From Piscirickettsiaceae bacterium (GTDB lineage: Bacteria; Pseudomonadota; Gammaproteobacteria; Methylococcales; Cycloclasticaceae): a stretch of DNA of 21,505 nucleotides. The stretch covers positions 1 through 21,505 of the forward strand of contig NVSW01000052.1 of the NCBI GenBank assembly GCA_002401365.1, in the 5' to 3' direction. The notes under the pieces are model-generated. The model worked only from the letters and a program-made list of their open reading frames with translations. It was not told the DNA's origin and searched no databases. The first letter of the stretch is position 1. The number at the start of each line of letters is the position of its first letter. Below, one piece after another: positions 1 to 7,955 of this stretch. Both the position numbers and the translations under genes were made by a program.

Positions 1-2
1 TA

Positions 3-125
3 GCACAAATTGAAGAAGCTAATGCAAACCCAGATTTAAATCGGCATTATGACAAGCACATCAAAGAGTTAAAATTAGCTATTCAGGAAATTGAAAAGGG
101 TACAGCAGTAGAGACTGTTAAATAG
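3..125 (+). CDS. 3' end of an unidentified gene
   Basis: An open frame enters from the left edge and ends at TAG 123-125, giving about 40 C-terminal residues that finish ...EKGTAVETVK. The stretch is charged and helical in character (KHIKELKLAIQEIEKG). I do not recognise the family and assign no function. Its stop codon lies inside the 3' end of the convergent nadA gene, so the two frames overlap by 8 bases (118-125) and there is no room for a terminator between them. The frame is open throughout and ends cleanly, which favours a real gene over chance, but the fragment is short. Confidence 0.55.
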   Translation, partial: AQIEEANANPDLNRHYDKHIKELKLAIQEIEKGTAVETVK

Positions 126-1218
126 CCAAGCTCAACATATTATTGAGTGCTTTTTTCGCCATTAATTGATCTTCTTTTGATACGTTGATTTGATTCACAA
201 CAATACCATCAGCTAAGTTCTCTAGCACCCATACCAAATGTTGCGGGTCTGTTCTGAACATCGTTGAACACATGCTGACGGTAGGGGACATAAAGTGAAC
301 TTCTTTATTTTCACCTTTTACCTCTTCCTTCAATCGGTTGACTAAATTGAGTTCGGTAGCAATAAGCCAGCGTGTATTTGGCTTTGCATCTCTAACCGTT
401 TTAAGAATCATTTCGGTAGAGCCGACATAGTCCGCTTTTTCACACACCTCAAAATTTGCTTCTGGGTGAGCGATGACCAAGGTATCGGGATAGCGCTTTT
501 TAAAGTCATCAATTTGATTCGCCTCAAACATTTGGTGAACCGAGCAAAAGCCTTTCCAAAGGATGACTTTTGCTTTGTTTATTTGCTCTTTGCTTAACCC
601 ACCCATCGGTTGGTTAAAGTTCCAAACCACCATCTCATCTAAGGGAATGCCCATACGATAACCGGTATTACGACCTAAATGTTCATCGGGGAAAAACAAG
701 ATTTTTTCACGTTTTTCAAAACACCAATTTAGCACTTGCTTAGCATTAGATGATGTACAGACAATGCCTTCATGACGGCCACAAAATGCTTTTAAATCCG
801 CCGCTGAGTTTATGTAGGTGACCGGTGTTACCATTTCATCTGCATTAATAACGCTGTTCAATTCTTTCCAGCTGCGTTCAACATTTGTTAAGTTTGCCAT
901 GTCGGCCATTGAGCAACCTGCCGCCATATCGGGCAAGATGGTGATTTGTTCTGGGCGCGACAAGATAACCGACACTTCAGCCATAAAATGCACACCACAA
1001 AACACAATATATTCTGCTTTAGAATCTGCCGCATGGCGTGATAACTTTAACGAGTCGCCACTAAAGTCAGCGTGTTTAAACACTTCATTACGCTGATAAT
1101 GGTGACCTAGAATCACACAACGTTCGCCGAGCTTTTCTTTCGCAGATTGAATGCGTTGATCGCACTCTTCGTCACTTAATAGAGAGTAATCTTGAATGGC
1201 ATGTGCTGATGTTGACAT
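118..1218 (-). CDS. nadA: quinolinate synthase (NadA)
   Basis: NadA condenses iminoaspartate with dihydroxyacetone phosphate to quinolinate in de novo NAD synthesis, using a [4Fe-4S] cluster in the cytoplasm. With ATG 1216-1218 the protein has 366 residues. The likely cluster cysteines are C102 (AGCSMAD), C225 (KGFCSVHQ) and C317 (SMCSTM); HPE at 251-253 and CGVHFMAE at 74-81 are also family signatures. The usual HPEC motif reads HPEA here. A longer frame could begin at 1242, but that would overlap aspS, while TAAGGT at 1226-1231 sits 7 bases before the 1218 start, so I chose 1218. It is the last gene of a minus-strand run fmdB-aspS-nadA, 10 bases after aspS. Its partner genes nadB and nadC are not in the window. 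Confidence 0.95.
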   Translation of the reverse strand: MSTSAHAIQDYSLLSDEECDQRIQSAKEKLGERCVILGHHYQRNEVFKHADFSGDSLKLSRHAADSKAEYIVFCGVHFMAEVSVILSRPEQITILPDMAAGCSMADMANLTNVERSWKELNSVINADEMVTPVTYINSAADLKAFCGRHEGIVCTSSNAKQVLNWCFEKREKILFFPDEHLGRNTGYRMGIPLDEMVVWNFNQPMGGLSKEQINKAKVILWKGFCSVHQMFEANQIDDFKKRYPDTLVIAHPEANFEVCEKADYVGSTEMILKTVRDAKPNTRWLIATELNLVNRLKEEVKGENKEVHFMSPTVSMCSTMFRTDPQHLVWVLENLADGIVVNQINVSKEDQLMAKKALNNMLSLAI

Positions 1219-1225
1219 AAAAATG

Positions 1226-1231
1226 ACCTTA
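1226..1231 (-). promoter_or_regulatory. nadA ribosome binding site overlapping the aspS stop
   Basis: On the minus strand the bases read TAAGGT, 7 bases before ATG 1216-1218. The TAA of this motif is also the aspS stop codon (1229-1231). This placement decides the nadA start and suggests translational coupling between aspS and nadA. Confidence 0.65.
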
Positions 1232-3013
1232 TTTTGTTTCAACCACGGGAGGTTTTCTTAAACGAATACCCAATTCTTTTAACTGCTGGTCACTAACCAT
1301 CGCCGGCGCGTTGGTTAATGGGCAGGCTGCTGTTTGTGTTTTAGGGAATGCCATCACGTCTCTAATGGTTGAAGCACCTGCCATTATCATCACCAAACGG
1401 TCTAAACCGAAAGCAATACCACCATGTGGAGGGCAGCCATATTTAAGCGCATCGAGCAAGAAACCAAATTTTTCTTGAGACTCTTCAGCGTCCATCCCTA
1501 ATAAGTCAAACACTACTTGTTGCATGCCTGTTTTATGAATACGGATTGAACCGCCACCTACTTCGGTACCATTTAACACCAAGTCATATGCACGAGACAG
1601 CGCTTGACCGGTATTTTCTTTTAACGCTTCTGCTGAACAAGACGGTGCCGTAAACGGGTGGTGAATTGCATTCCAGCGATTTGCTTTCTCATCCCAATCG
1701 AACATAGGGAAGTCAATGACCCATACTGGCCGCCACTTGCCTTTTAGTAAGCCTTGATCTTTACCAATTTTATCGCGCAAAGCGCCAATGGACTCATTCA
1801 CAACTTTAGTTTTATCCGCGCCAAAAAATACAATATCACCTGTTTCTGCTTCAGTGCGCTGCATTATCGCTTCAACAACATCGTCTGGTAAAAATTTCAA
1901 TATAGGTGATTGTAAACCCTCAATACCTGCTGCACGATCATTTACTTTAATATAAGCCAAGCCTTTAGCACCGTAAATGCTTACAAACTTTGTATAGTCA
2001 TCAATCTCTTTACGACTTAAAGAACCCGCACCCGGCACTCTCAAGGCAGCAACACGACCATCTTCACTTTTTGCCGGGCCAGAGAACACTTTAAACTCTA
2101 CCGTTGCCATTAAATCACCAACATCTGTCAGCACTAATGGGTTGCGCAAGTCAGGACGGTCTGTGCCGTACAAATCCATTGCTTTTGCATAGGTAATTTG
2201 TGGAAATTCATCGGGCAGTTGCACATCTATTACTTCGCTAAATAAACGCCTAATCATGGTTTCCATTAAACCCATGATTTGAACTTCATCCATAAACGAT
2301 GTCTCAATATCTAACTGGGTGAATTCTGGCTGTCGGTCAGCACGCAAGTCTTCATCACGGAAACAGCGCACGACTTGATAATAGCGATCCATCCCAGCGA
2401 TCATTAACAGTTGTTTAAATAACTGCGGCGATTGCGGTAAAGCAAAAAAGCAATTCTCGTGTGTACGGCTCGGCACGAGATAATCTCGCGCGCCTTCTGG
2501 CGTTGCTTTGGTTAAAAATGGCGTTTCAATTTCATAGAAATTTTCATCTTCTAAAAAGCGCCGCAAGTTTAGCGTTACGTCCCTGCGCAAACGAATTTTT
2601 TCCAACATCTCTGGACGACGAAGGTCAATATAACGATAACGTAGCCGTGTTTCTTCATTCACCTCTACATCGCCATCAACCTGAATTGGTGGGGTTTCTG
2701 AGCTGTTAAGAATTTCCAAGTCCAAACCTAAGACTTCAATCTGCCCCGTCTTCATTTTTGCATTGCTAGTGCCTTCTGGACGAGCGCGCACACGCCCTTT
2801 CAAACGCACCACATATTCACTACGAATACTTTCAGCAATTGCAAATGAATCAGCTCTGTCTGGGTCGTATACGACTTGAACAATACCTTCTCTATCTCTT
2901 AAGTCGATAAAAATAACGCCACCATGGTCACGCCTTCTGTGGACCCAACCACATAGCTCAATCTCTTGTTCTAAATGAGCTTCATTTATTTCGCCGCAAT
3001 AATGGCTTCGCAT
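1229..3013 (-). CDS. aspS: aspartyl-tRNA synthetase, probably non-discriminating
   Basis: This class IIb synthetase charges tRNA with aspartate. At 594 residues it has the bacterial length, with an N-terminal OB-fold anticodon domain (about 1-110), the catalytic domain with the bacterial GAD insertion, motif 2 around 215-235 (FRDEDLRADRQPEFTQ) and motif 3 at 531-543 (GGIAFGLDRLVMI). Residues H30 (RRRDHGG) and G81 (RARPEG) match the His and Gly that, as I recall, mark the non-discriminating enzyme of Pseudomonas aeruginosa; E. coli has Leu and Lys there. Such an enzyme would also make Asp-tRNA(Asn) for GatCAB. AAGGA lies about 8 bases before the ATG at 3013. It follows fmdB by 33 bases and precedes nadA by 10. 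Confidence 0.97.
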   Translation of the reverse strand: MRSHYCGEINEAHLEQEIELCGWVHRRRDHGGVIFIDLRDREGIVQVVYDPDRADSFAIAESIRSEYVVRLKGRVRARPEGTSNAKMKTGQIEVLGLDLEILNSSETPPIQVDGDVEVNEETRLRYRYIDLRRPEMLEKIRLRRDVTLNLRRFLEDENFYEIETPFLTKATPEGARDYLVPSRTHENCFFALPQSPQLFKQLLMIAGMDRYYQVVRCFRDEDLRADRQPEFTQLDIETSFMDEVQIMGLMETMIRRLFSEVIDVQLPDEFPQITYAKAMDLYGTDRPDLRNPLVLTDVGDLMATVEFKVFSGPAKSEDGRVAALRVPGAGSLSRKEIDDYTKFVSIYGAKGLAYIKVNDRAAGIEGLQSPILKFLPDDVVEAIMQRTEAETGDIVFFGADKTKVVNESIGALRDKIGKDQGLLKGKWRPVWVIDFPMFDWDEKANRWNAIHHPFTAPSCSAEALKENTGQALSRAYDLVLNGTEVGGGSIRIHKTGMQQVVFDLLGMDAEESQEKFGFLLDALKYGCPPHGGIAFGLDRLVMIMAGASTIRDVMAFPKTQTAACPLTNAPAMVSDQQLKELGIRLRKPPVVETK

Positions 3014-3046
3014 ATTTATTCCTTATTGTAATAATTGATGGGCAGC

Positions 3047-3310
3047 TTAGTCGCTGGCCGCTTTGCTTTTTTTAGCACTCGACGTGTCTTTTTTTGTCGA
3101 GGGCTGTTCTGCAATATTCTTTTTATTGCCACTCTTAAAATCCGTTTCATACCAACCTTCACCCTTTAAGCGAAAGCCAGCAGCAGATATTTGTTTTGCC
3201 AACGTATCCTGTCCACACTCGGCACATTTTTTTAGTGGTGCATCACTAATTTTTTGTAACGCTTCACAGCGATGTCCGCATGCTTTGCATTGATATTCGT
3301 AAATTGGCAT
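3047..3310 (-). CDS. FmdB-family zinc ribbon protein
   Basis: An 87-residue protein of the FmdB/CxxC putative regulatory family. It opens MPIYEYQCKACGHRCEALQ and carries two CxxC pairs, C8-C11 and C29-C32, forming a zinc ribbon. A conserved stretch GFRLKGEGWYETDFK follows, then a lysine- and serine-rich low-complexity tail. The family name comes from a formamidase-linked regulator, but the true role is not established. Its place directly before aspS is common in gammaproteobacteria. The gene is probably first in the fmdB-aspS-nadA operon. No clear ribosome binding site precedes the ATG at 3310; the region reads AAACCTAAAAATCTAAAAAA on the minus strand. Confidence 0.85.
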   Translation of the reverse strand: MPIYEYQCKACGHRCEALQKISDAPLKKCAECGQDTLAKQISAAGFRLKGEGWYETDFKSGNKKNIAEQPSTKKDTSSAKKSKAASD

Positions 3311-3435
3311 TTTTTTAGATTTTTAGGTTTGTTTAAAGGAACTGGGTATTTTCGGTGATTTCAACCATACATAGCAAGTAATGCATGTAAAATAAGGGCA
3401 TATTATTAAATTTCAAGGCCATTTCACTCATTACA

Positions 3436-4470
3436 ATGAAACAGCTATCCATTACAAAGCCGGATGATTGGCACTTACACCTACGCGATGGCAATGCCTT
3501 AACAACTACTGTTGGATTCAGTTCACGTCAATTTGGCCGCGCCATTGTAATGCCAAACTTATCGCCGCCAATAACAACCGTTAGTGACGCTGTTTTATAT
3601 CAACAAAGAATCATCCAAGCTCGGCCAGCAAACAACACGTTTCAACCCCTAATGACATTGTACCTAACTGATAGCACGCCGGTTAGCGAGATCATGAAGG
3701 TTAGCAAAAATAACACCGTATATGCGGCAAAACTTTACCCTGCTGGCGCAACCACAAATTCTGACAATGGCGTCACAGATATCAATAAATTGGCGACTAT
3801 TTTTGAAGCCATGCAAAAAACAAAGCTGCCGCTACTGGTTCATGCCGAAGTGACCGACTCAAGTATCGATATTTTTGATCGTGAACAGGTTTTTATTGAT
3901 CGACATTTATCAAAAATTAGGGCCCAGTTTCCTGATTTAAAGATTGTTTTAGAACACGCAACGACTAAACAAGCTATTGATTTTGTGCTGGCTAATGACA
4001 ATACCGCAGCCACATTAACACCCCAACATTTATTGTTAAATCGTAACGATTTGCTGGCGGGAGGCATTAGGCCTCACAACTACTGCTTACCCATTTTAAA
4101 ACGGGAAGTACATCGGCAAGCGTTACTAAAAGCAGCAACTAGTGGCAATCCAAAGTTCTTTTTAGGCACTGATAGCGCACCTCATATAAAAAGTTCCAAA
4201 GAAAGCAGTTGTGGTTGCGCAGGTTGCTTCAGCGCACATGCTGCTATAGAGCTTTACGCAGAAGTGTTCGATAAGGAGAATGCTCTGGATAAACTAGAAG
4301 GTTTTAGTAGCTTTTTTGGTGCCGATTTTTATCACTTACCTAGAAACAAGGATAAAATTACTCTTGTTAAAGAGGCTTGGCAAGCACCTGAAAGTTACCC
4401 CTTCATTGAACAAACTATTGTTCCATTTAGGCAAGCGATACCTCTTCAATGGAGCATTAAACAAAGCTAA
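3436..4470 (+). CDS. pyrC: dihydroorotase (PyrC)
   Basis: PyrC closes carbamoyl-aspartate to dihydroorotate, the third step of pyrimidine synthesis, in the cytoplasm. The 344-residue length fits the E. coli type (348). The binuclear zinc ligands are visible: H13 and H15 (DWHLHLRDG), the carboxylated lysine K99 (AAKLYPAG), H136 (LVHAEV), H174 (LEHATT) and the catalytic aspartate D246 (LGTDSAPH). The mobile-loop region GIRPHNYCLPI is present. No strong Shine-Dalgarno lies just before ATG 3436. The gene stands alone on the + strand between the divergent fmdB operon and the convergent mlaA, and ends 14 bases before a strong terminator stem. Confidence 0.97.
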   Translation: MKQLSITKPDDWHLHLRDGNALTTTVGFSSRQFGRAIVMPNLSPPITTVSDAVLYQQRIIQARPANNTFQPLMTLYLTDSTPVSEIMKVSKNNTVYAAKLYPAGATTNSDNGVTDINKLATIFEAMQKTKLPLLVHAEVTDSSIDIFDREQVFIDRHLSKIRAQFPDLKIVLEHATTKQAIDFVLANDNTAATLTPQHLLLNRNDLLAGGIRPHNYCLPILKREVHRQALLKAATSGNPKFFLGTDSAPHIKSSKESSCGCAGCFSAHAAIELYAEVFDKENALDKLEGFSSFFGADFYHLPRNKDKITLVKEAWQAPESYPFIEQTIVPFRQAIPLQWSIKQS

Positions 4471-4472
4471 CC

Positions 4473-4491
4473 TGAGACCTTTGCTCGATAG
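4473..4491 (+). repeat. 19-bp relative of the IS end found at 21402
   Basis: TGAGACCTTTGCTCGATAG here matches TGAGACCTTTGCACGAGAG at 21402-21420 in 17 of 19 positions and in the same orientation. The copy at 21402 begins an insertion sequence. This one starts 2 bases after the pyrC stop and runs into the left arm of the terminator. It may be a scar or solo terminal repeat; convergence by chance is possible but unlikely for a match of this length in 21 kb. Confidence 0.45.
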
Positions 4492-4525
4492 TAAAAAGCC
4501 CCGTTAAGGGGCTTTTTACTATCGA
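4485..4525. terminator. bidirectional intrinsic terminator between pyrC and mlaA
   Basis: A perfect 18-bp inverted repeat (arms 4485-4502 and 4508-4525) encloses the loop GTTAA. The inner part of the stem is CCCC/GGGG, followed outward by AAAAAG/CTTTTT, so each strand ends in a T-rich tract after a GC-rich core. It sits between two convergent genes and can end transcripts of both pyrC (+) and mlaA (-). Confidence 0.92.
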
Positions 4526-4526
4526 C

Positions 4527-5261
4527 TTATTCGTCGTCAAAGAACTCTTCTTCATCCATGGGTGGATCACCGTCATACACTAAGTACTCACGCCGTTGGA
4601 AATAGCTACTACGGATAAATTCATAGGGATCTAGTGCAGCCTGATCAAAAATTTTCTTGGTGGAAATAATGCCTGCACGCGTATCAATACCTTTTAGCAC
4701 AATGACGCCCCACATGGTGTGCGAATCTTCAATGTATTGAATCGGGTCTACAAACGTATCTGCATATAACCCTACCGTATCTCTTAAATTGCTCGGGCCT
4801 AAAATAGGTAAAACGATATATGGCCCCGTTCCTAGACCGTACGCTCCCAATGTTTGCCCAAAGTCTTCATTATGCTTTGGCATGCCCATATCGGTCGCAA
4901 CGTCCATAAACCCCAAGATACCGACTGTGCTGTTAACTAAAAAACGTGCGCCATCAGATGCCGCCTGATTAAACTTAAATTGTAATATGTCATTAACGAA
5001 AACAACCACGTCATCTAAGTTTCGAAAGAAATTAGTAATGCTAGTATCAACGACTTGCGGTGTAACAAAACGGTATCCTTTTGCAACTGGCTCAAGTACA
5101 TATTCGTCCGCTTTTTCATTAAAACTGTAAATGCCTCTATTAATAAGCTCTAACGGGTCATTTTCTTTTTGTGACGTTAAGCTTGCACAACCTGATAAGA
5201 GAGAGAGAGCAATCAACGCAATAACAAACATCCCTTTGCTTTTTATTTCTTTAACTGACAT
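4527..5261 (-). CDS. mlaA: outer-membrane lipoprotein MlaA (VacJ)
   Basis: MlaA sits in the outer membrane and removes mislocalised phospholipids from the outer leaflet, passing them to periplasmic MlaC. With ATG 5259-5261 the protein has 244 residues, an N-terminal signal and a lipobox LLSGC with the lipid-bearing C25. The family body is clear: NRGIYSFNEKADEYVLEPVAKGY, NFFRNLDDVVVFVNDILQ, DFGQTLGAYGLGTGPYIVLP. The tail is acidic (DEEEFFDDE). GGAGA on the minus strand lies 9 bases before ATG; a TTG one codon upstream (5264) is a possible alternative start. No mlaBCDEF genes are in the window, and in many gammaproteobacteria mlaA is likewise unlinked. Confidence 0.95.
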   Translation of the reverse strand: MSVKEIKSKGMFVIALIALSLLSGCASLTSQKENDPLELINRGIYSFNEKADEYVLEPVAKGYRFVTPQVVDTSITNFFRNLDDVVVFVNDILQFKFNQAASDGARFLVNSTVGILGFMDVATDMGMPKHNEDFGQTLGAYGLGTGPYIVLPILGPSNLRDTVGLYADTFVDPIQYIEDSHTMWGVIVLKGIDTRAGIISTKKIFDQAALDPYEFIRSSYFQRREYLVYDGDPPMDEEEFFDDE

Positions 5262-5316
5262 CAACTATTTTCTCCAAAATGCTTTATTTTATGAACGATT
5301 CATTGCTGGTTCATTT

Positions 5317-5322
5317 ATTATA
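5317..5322 (-). promoter_or_regulatory. probable mlaA promoter -10 element
   Basis: The minus strand reads a perfect TATAAT here, about 56 bases before the mlaA ATG. The matching -35 is poor (CTATCA at 17-bp spacing, inside the start of rnt), so this is only a moderate call. The same 77-base divergent gap also contains ATGAA-CGA-TTCAT (5291-5303), a small dyad of unknown meaning. Confidence 0.35.
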
Positions 5323-5338
5323 GTGAAATTTAACAATA

Positions 5339-5953
5339 ATGATAGAACCCCCAGCCATGATGGAAAAAAGATTTAGAGGCTATTTGCCGGTTATCGTCGA
5401 TATAGAAACCGCCGGCTTTAATTCAACAACAGACGCCTTGCTTGAAATGGCCGTGGTTATTCTTGAAATGAATGATGCGGGTAACATTTCCATTCAATCA
5501 TCCCATCGTGAACATGTTGTTCCATTTGAGGGCGCCAATTTAGAGCCCGCCGCATTAAAATTTAATGGCATCGACCCTTATCACCCATTTCGGCTAGCCA
5601 TTGACGAAAAAGAAGCATTAACCAACTTATTTAAACCCGTTAGACAAGCCATTAAAGACCAAAATTGCACGCGTGCAATTTTGGTGGGGCATAACCCCGC
5701 ATTTGACATTGGGTTTATGAACGCGGCCGTTGAACGCACTAATATAAAACGCAACCCCTTTCATCCGTTTAGCACCTTTGATACCGCAACACTAGGCGGC
5801 TTGGCGTACGGTCAAACTGTTTTAGCTAGGGCCGCTAAAGCAGCGGGGATTGAGTGGGATGCCGAACAAGCTCACTCCGCGCTTTATGATGCAGAGCAAA
5901 CCGCTCATTTATTTTGCAAAATAGTCAATCAGTGGAATGCTTTTAGTGCGTAA
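5339..5953 (+). CDS. rnt: ribonuclease T
   Basis: RNase T is a DEDDh 3'-5' exoribonuclease that trims the 3' ends of tRNAs and other stable RNAs. The 204 residues include D21 and E23 (VDIETAG), D123 (HNPAFDIGF), H179 and D184 (HSALYDAEQT), plus the RNase T signatures RFRGYLPVIVDIET and KRNPFHPFSTFDTA. Three methionines (1, 7, 8) could start translation and none has a good ribosome binding site; homologues begin just before RFRG, so a start at 5357 or 5360 is also plausible. It is divergent from mlaA and overlaps the convergent grxD by 11 bases. The rnt-grxD pairing is common in gammaproteobacteria. Confidence 0.95.
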   Translation: MIEPPAMMEKRFRGYLPVIVDIETAGFNSTTDALLEMAVVILEMNDAGNISIQSSHREHVVPFEGANLEPAALKFNGIDPYHPFRLAIDEKEALTNLFKPVRQAIKDQNCTRAILVGHNPAFDIGFMNAAVERTNIKRNPFHPFSTFDTATLGGLAYGQTVLARAAKAAGIEWDAEQAHSALYDAEQTAHLFCKIVNQWNAFSA

Positions 5954-6263
5954 CAGATAATGTATCCAATAGCTCTTTTAACTCACCATTCTCAAACATT
6001 TCAATCATAATATCAGCACCGCCCACTAACTCGCCATTCACATATAATTGCGGAAAAGTTGGCCAATTTGAATAGCTCTTTAGCCCTTCACGCACCTCAT
6101 CGTCATCAAAAATATTCACGTAAGAAAATTCGCTCTCACAGGCTTGTAAGATTTGCACTGCTTTACTTGAGAAGCCACATTGTGGAAAATACGGCGTACC
6201 TTTCATATATAACAGTACAGTGTGGCTCTTTAATTGCTCTTCAATTCTTTTATTAATATCCAT
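5943..6263 (-). CDS. grxD: monothiol CGFS glutaredoxin (GrxD)
   Basis: Monothiol glutaredoxins of this class bind a glutathione-ligated [2Fe-2S] cluster and act in iron-sulfur trafficking. The 106-residue protein shows the CGFS motif with C29 (TPYFPQCGFSSKA), K21 preceding it in the glutathione site, and the second glutathione-contact region NWPTFPQLYVNGELVGGAD. AAGGAT lies 8 bases before the ATG. It ends inside the convergent rnt gene. The gene upstream on the same strand is hyuB, 48 bases away, so the two may share a transcript. Confidence 0.96.
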   Translation of the reverse strand: MDINKRIEEQLKSHTVLLYMKGTPYFPQCGFSSKAVQILQACESEFSYVNIFDDDEVREGLKSYSNWPTFPQLYVNGELVGGADIMIEMFENGELKELLDTLSVTH

Positions 6264-6311
6264 TATAAATCCTTAACTATTGGTTTACCCTCATTATACA
6301 GTTAACGGCCG

Positions 6312-7883
6312 CTACATTCCCTCAACATTTCCATAGCCACCACCACCGGGTGTTAAAATTGTCAAACAATCACCAGCTGTCACGCTAAAGCTAGTTTTGG
6401 CCGGCAACACCTCCCCGTTTAGCTTGTTTAACCCACATTCGCCACTCTGACCACCAAACAAGCCCCAAGGTTTATTTTTTCGCCTCTCCGTTAACAGCGT
6501 CACCTGCGCCGACGCCAAAAACTCCATCTCGCGCAGCAAACCGTCACCACCTCTATGCTGACCTACGCCGCCTGAGCTTTTTCTAATTTGATAACGTGTT
6601 ATACGTAACGGATAATGCATTTCTAACGATTCAATCGGCGTGTTCAAGGTATTTGTCATATGCGTTTGCACCGCTGACTTTCCATCATGAAACTTACCCG
6701 CACCCATACCACCACCAATTGTTTCGTAGTAACTCCAACTTTTTCTTGAATCCCGCACACCCATCGCTACATTATTCATACTGCCATGGCTCGCTGCTGG
6801 GATTTTTTCTGGAATAGCGTTTGCCAATGCGCCCATCACCACATCAACCAAGCGGGTGCTGGTTTCAACATTACCTGCTGCCACAGCCGCCGGTTTAATA
6901 GCATTTATCAGCGATCCTTTTTCTGCAATAATATTAATTCGATCAAATAAACCGTAACACGCAGGCGCATTAGCCGGCATCAAGCACCTAAACACATAAT
7001 AAACTGCAGCCGCAACCACCGATAATGGACAATTAATATTGCCTTTTACCTGCTTCGCCGTTGCAGAAAAATCAGCCGTGACTTCGGCATCATTTACTGT
7101 TAACGCTAGCTGTATAGGAATATTTTTTGCGCCAAAACCATCATCGTCCATCACGTCTGAAAAGCGATAAACACCATCAGGGATACTCTTAAGAAGCTGC
7201 AACATTAATCTATCAGCGTAGCCATTCAATTGCTCAACAGCCAACTCGTACTCATCAACACCGTAACTGTCAATAATTGACACCAGTCTTGCTGCGCCGC
7301 GTAAATTCGCGCTGATCTGTGCATTAAAGTCCCCCGTTGACTCCACTGTGTTACCCAAATTTTCTAATAACTCCTCAAAATCTTTGGTTCGTTTATTAAA
7401 GCTCATTATTTTTAAAGGCGGAATAATTAACCCTTCTTCCTGCAAACAGGTCGACAACGGCATCGAGCCGGGGGCTTCCGAGCCAATATCGGCATGATGC
7501 GCTCGATTCGCCACGAACCCCTGCAATCGATTTTTTATAAACAGGGGCGCAACTAGGGTGACATCTGGCAAGTGCGTACCACCAAGATAAGGGTCATTCA
7601 AGGCAACCATGTCTCCTGGCTGCCAATCAAATAGACTCACAATATCTTGCATTGCGTATGCCATACTACCTAGATGAACAGGTATATGTGCTGCTTGGGC
7701 AGACAACTTTCCACTGCTATCAAAAACAGCACAAGAAAAATCCAGACGGTCCTTTATATTTGGCGAAAAGGCGGCGCGTTGAAGAATTGCACCCATTTCA
7801 TCACAAACTGACTCAATACGACTGGAAAATATACTTAGTTGGATAGCATTCATGCCTGACTGGTTGCTGATTTCATTACACAT
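6312..7883 (-). CDS. hydantoinase B / 5-oxoprolinase family subunit (HyuB-like), orphan
   Basis: This 523-residue protein belongs to the HyuB family, the partner subunit of ATP-dependent hydantoinases, 5-oxoprolinases and acetone carboxylases. Signatures are QAAHIPVHLGSM, ALNDPYLGGTHLPDVTLV, RAHHADIGSEAPGSMP, a central GNVETSTRLVDVVMGAL and a glycine-rich end TPGGGGYG. The substrate cannot be told from sequence. The usual HyuA ATPase partner is absent on both sides: grxD lies downstream and argD is divergent upstream. The start at 7883 has no Shine-Dalgarno; an internal ATG at 7853 would begin at MNAIQLSIFSSR, which fits many homologues, so the true start is uncertain. I see no disruption. 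Confidence 0.9.
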   Translation of the reverse strand: MCNEISNQSGMNAIQLSIFSSRIESVCDEMGAILQRAAFSPNIKDRLDFSCAVFDSSGKLSAQAAHIPVHLGSMAYAMQDIVSLFDWQPGDMVALNDPYLGGTHLPDVTLVAPLFIKNRLQGFVANRAHHADIGSEAPGSMPLSTCLQEEGLIIPPLKIMSFNKRTKDFEELLENLGNTVESTGDFNAQISANLRGAARLVSIIDSYGVDEYELAVEQLNGYADRLMLQLLKSIPDGVYRFSDVMDDDGFGAKNIPIQLALTVNDAEVTADFSATAKQVKGNINCPLSVVAAAVYYVFRCLMPANAPACYGLFDRINIIAEKGSLINAIKPAAVAAGNVETSTRLVDVVMGALANAIPEKIPAASHGSMNNVAMGVRDSRKSWSYYETIGGGMGAGKFHDGKSAVQTHMTNTLNTPIESLEMHYPLRITRYQIRKSSGGVGQHRGGDGLLREMEFLASAQVTLLTERRKNKPWGLFGGQSGECGLNKLNGEVLPAKTSFSVTAGDCLTILTPGGGGYGNVEGM

Positions 7884-7892
7884 AATTATAAT
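7864..7892 (+). promoter_or_regulatory. argD promoter
   Basis: TTGCTG (7864-7869) and a perfect TATAAT (7887-7892) are separated by 17 bases, an excellent sigma-70 type promoter. The predicted start is near 7899. It overlaps the beginning of the divergent hyuB gene, so the two genes compete for this DNA. Confidence 0.65.
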
Positions 7893-7906
7893 AGGTGGTT
7901 TATTAA

Positions 7907-7941
7907 ATAGGCAGTCTTATTAGGCTGCCTATATTATTTTT
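7907..7941 (+). terminator. terminator-like hairpin in the argD leader
   Basis: Bases 7907-7917 and 7922-7932 pair over 11 positions (one G-T wobble) around a TATT loop, followed by ATTATTTTT. This has the form of an intrinsic terminator on the + strand. It starts only about 8 bases after the predicted argD transcription start and ends 14 bases before the argD ATG. It may be an attenuator or a 5'-stabilising stem. No leader peptide fits in front of it. Confidence 0.55.
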
Positions 7942-7955
7942 AGGTATTCGTAGCC

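Noticed and set aside
1219..1242. Earlier nadA start at 1242
   Set aside because: It would overlap the end of aspS and ignore the TAAGGT ribosome site that fits ATG 1218.
7884..7955. ARG box (ArgR operator) between hyuB and argD
   Set aside because: No TGAAT-N-ATTCA type palindrome is present in the gap; the only strong structure is the terminator-like hairpin.
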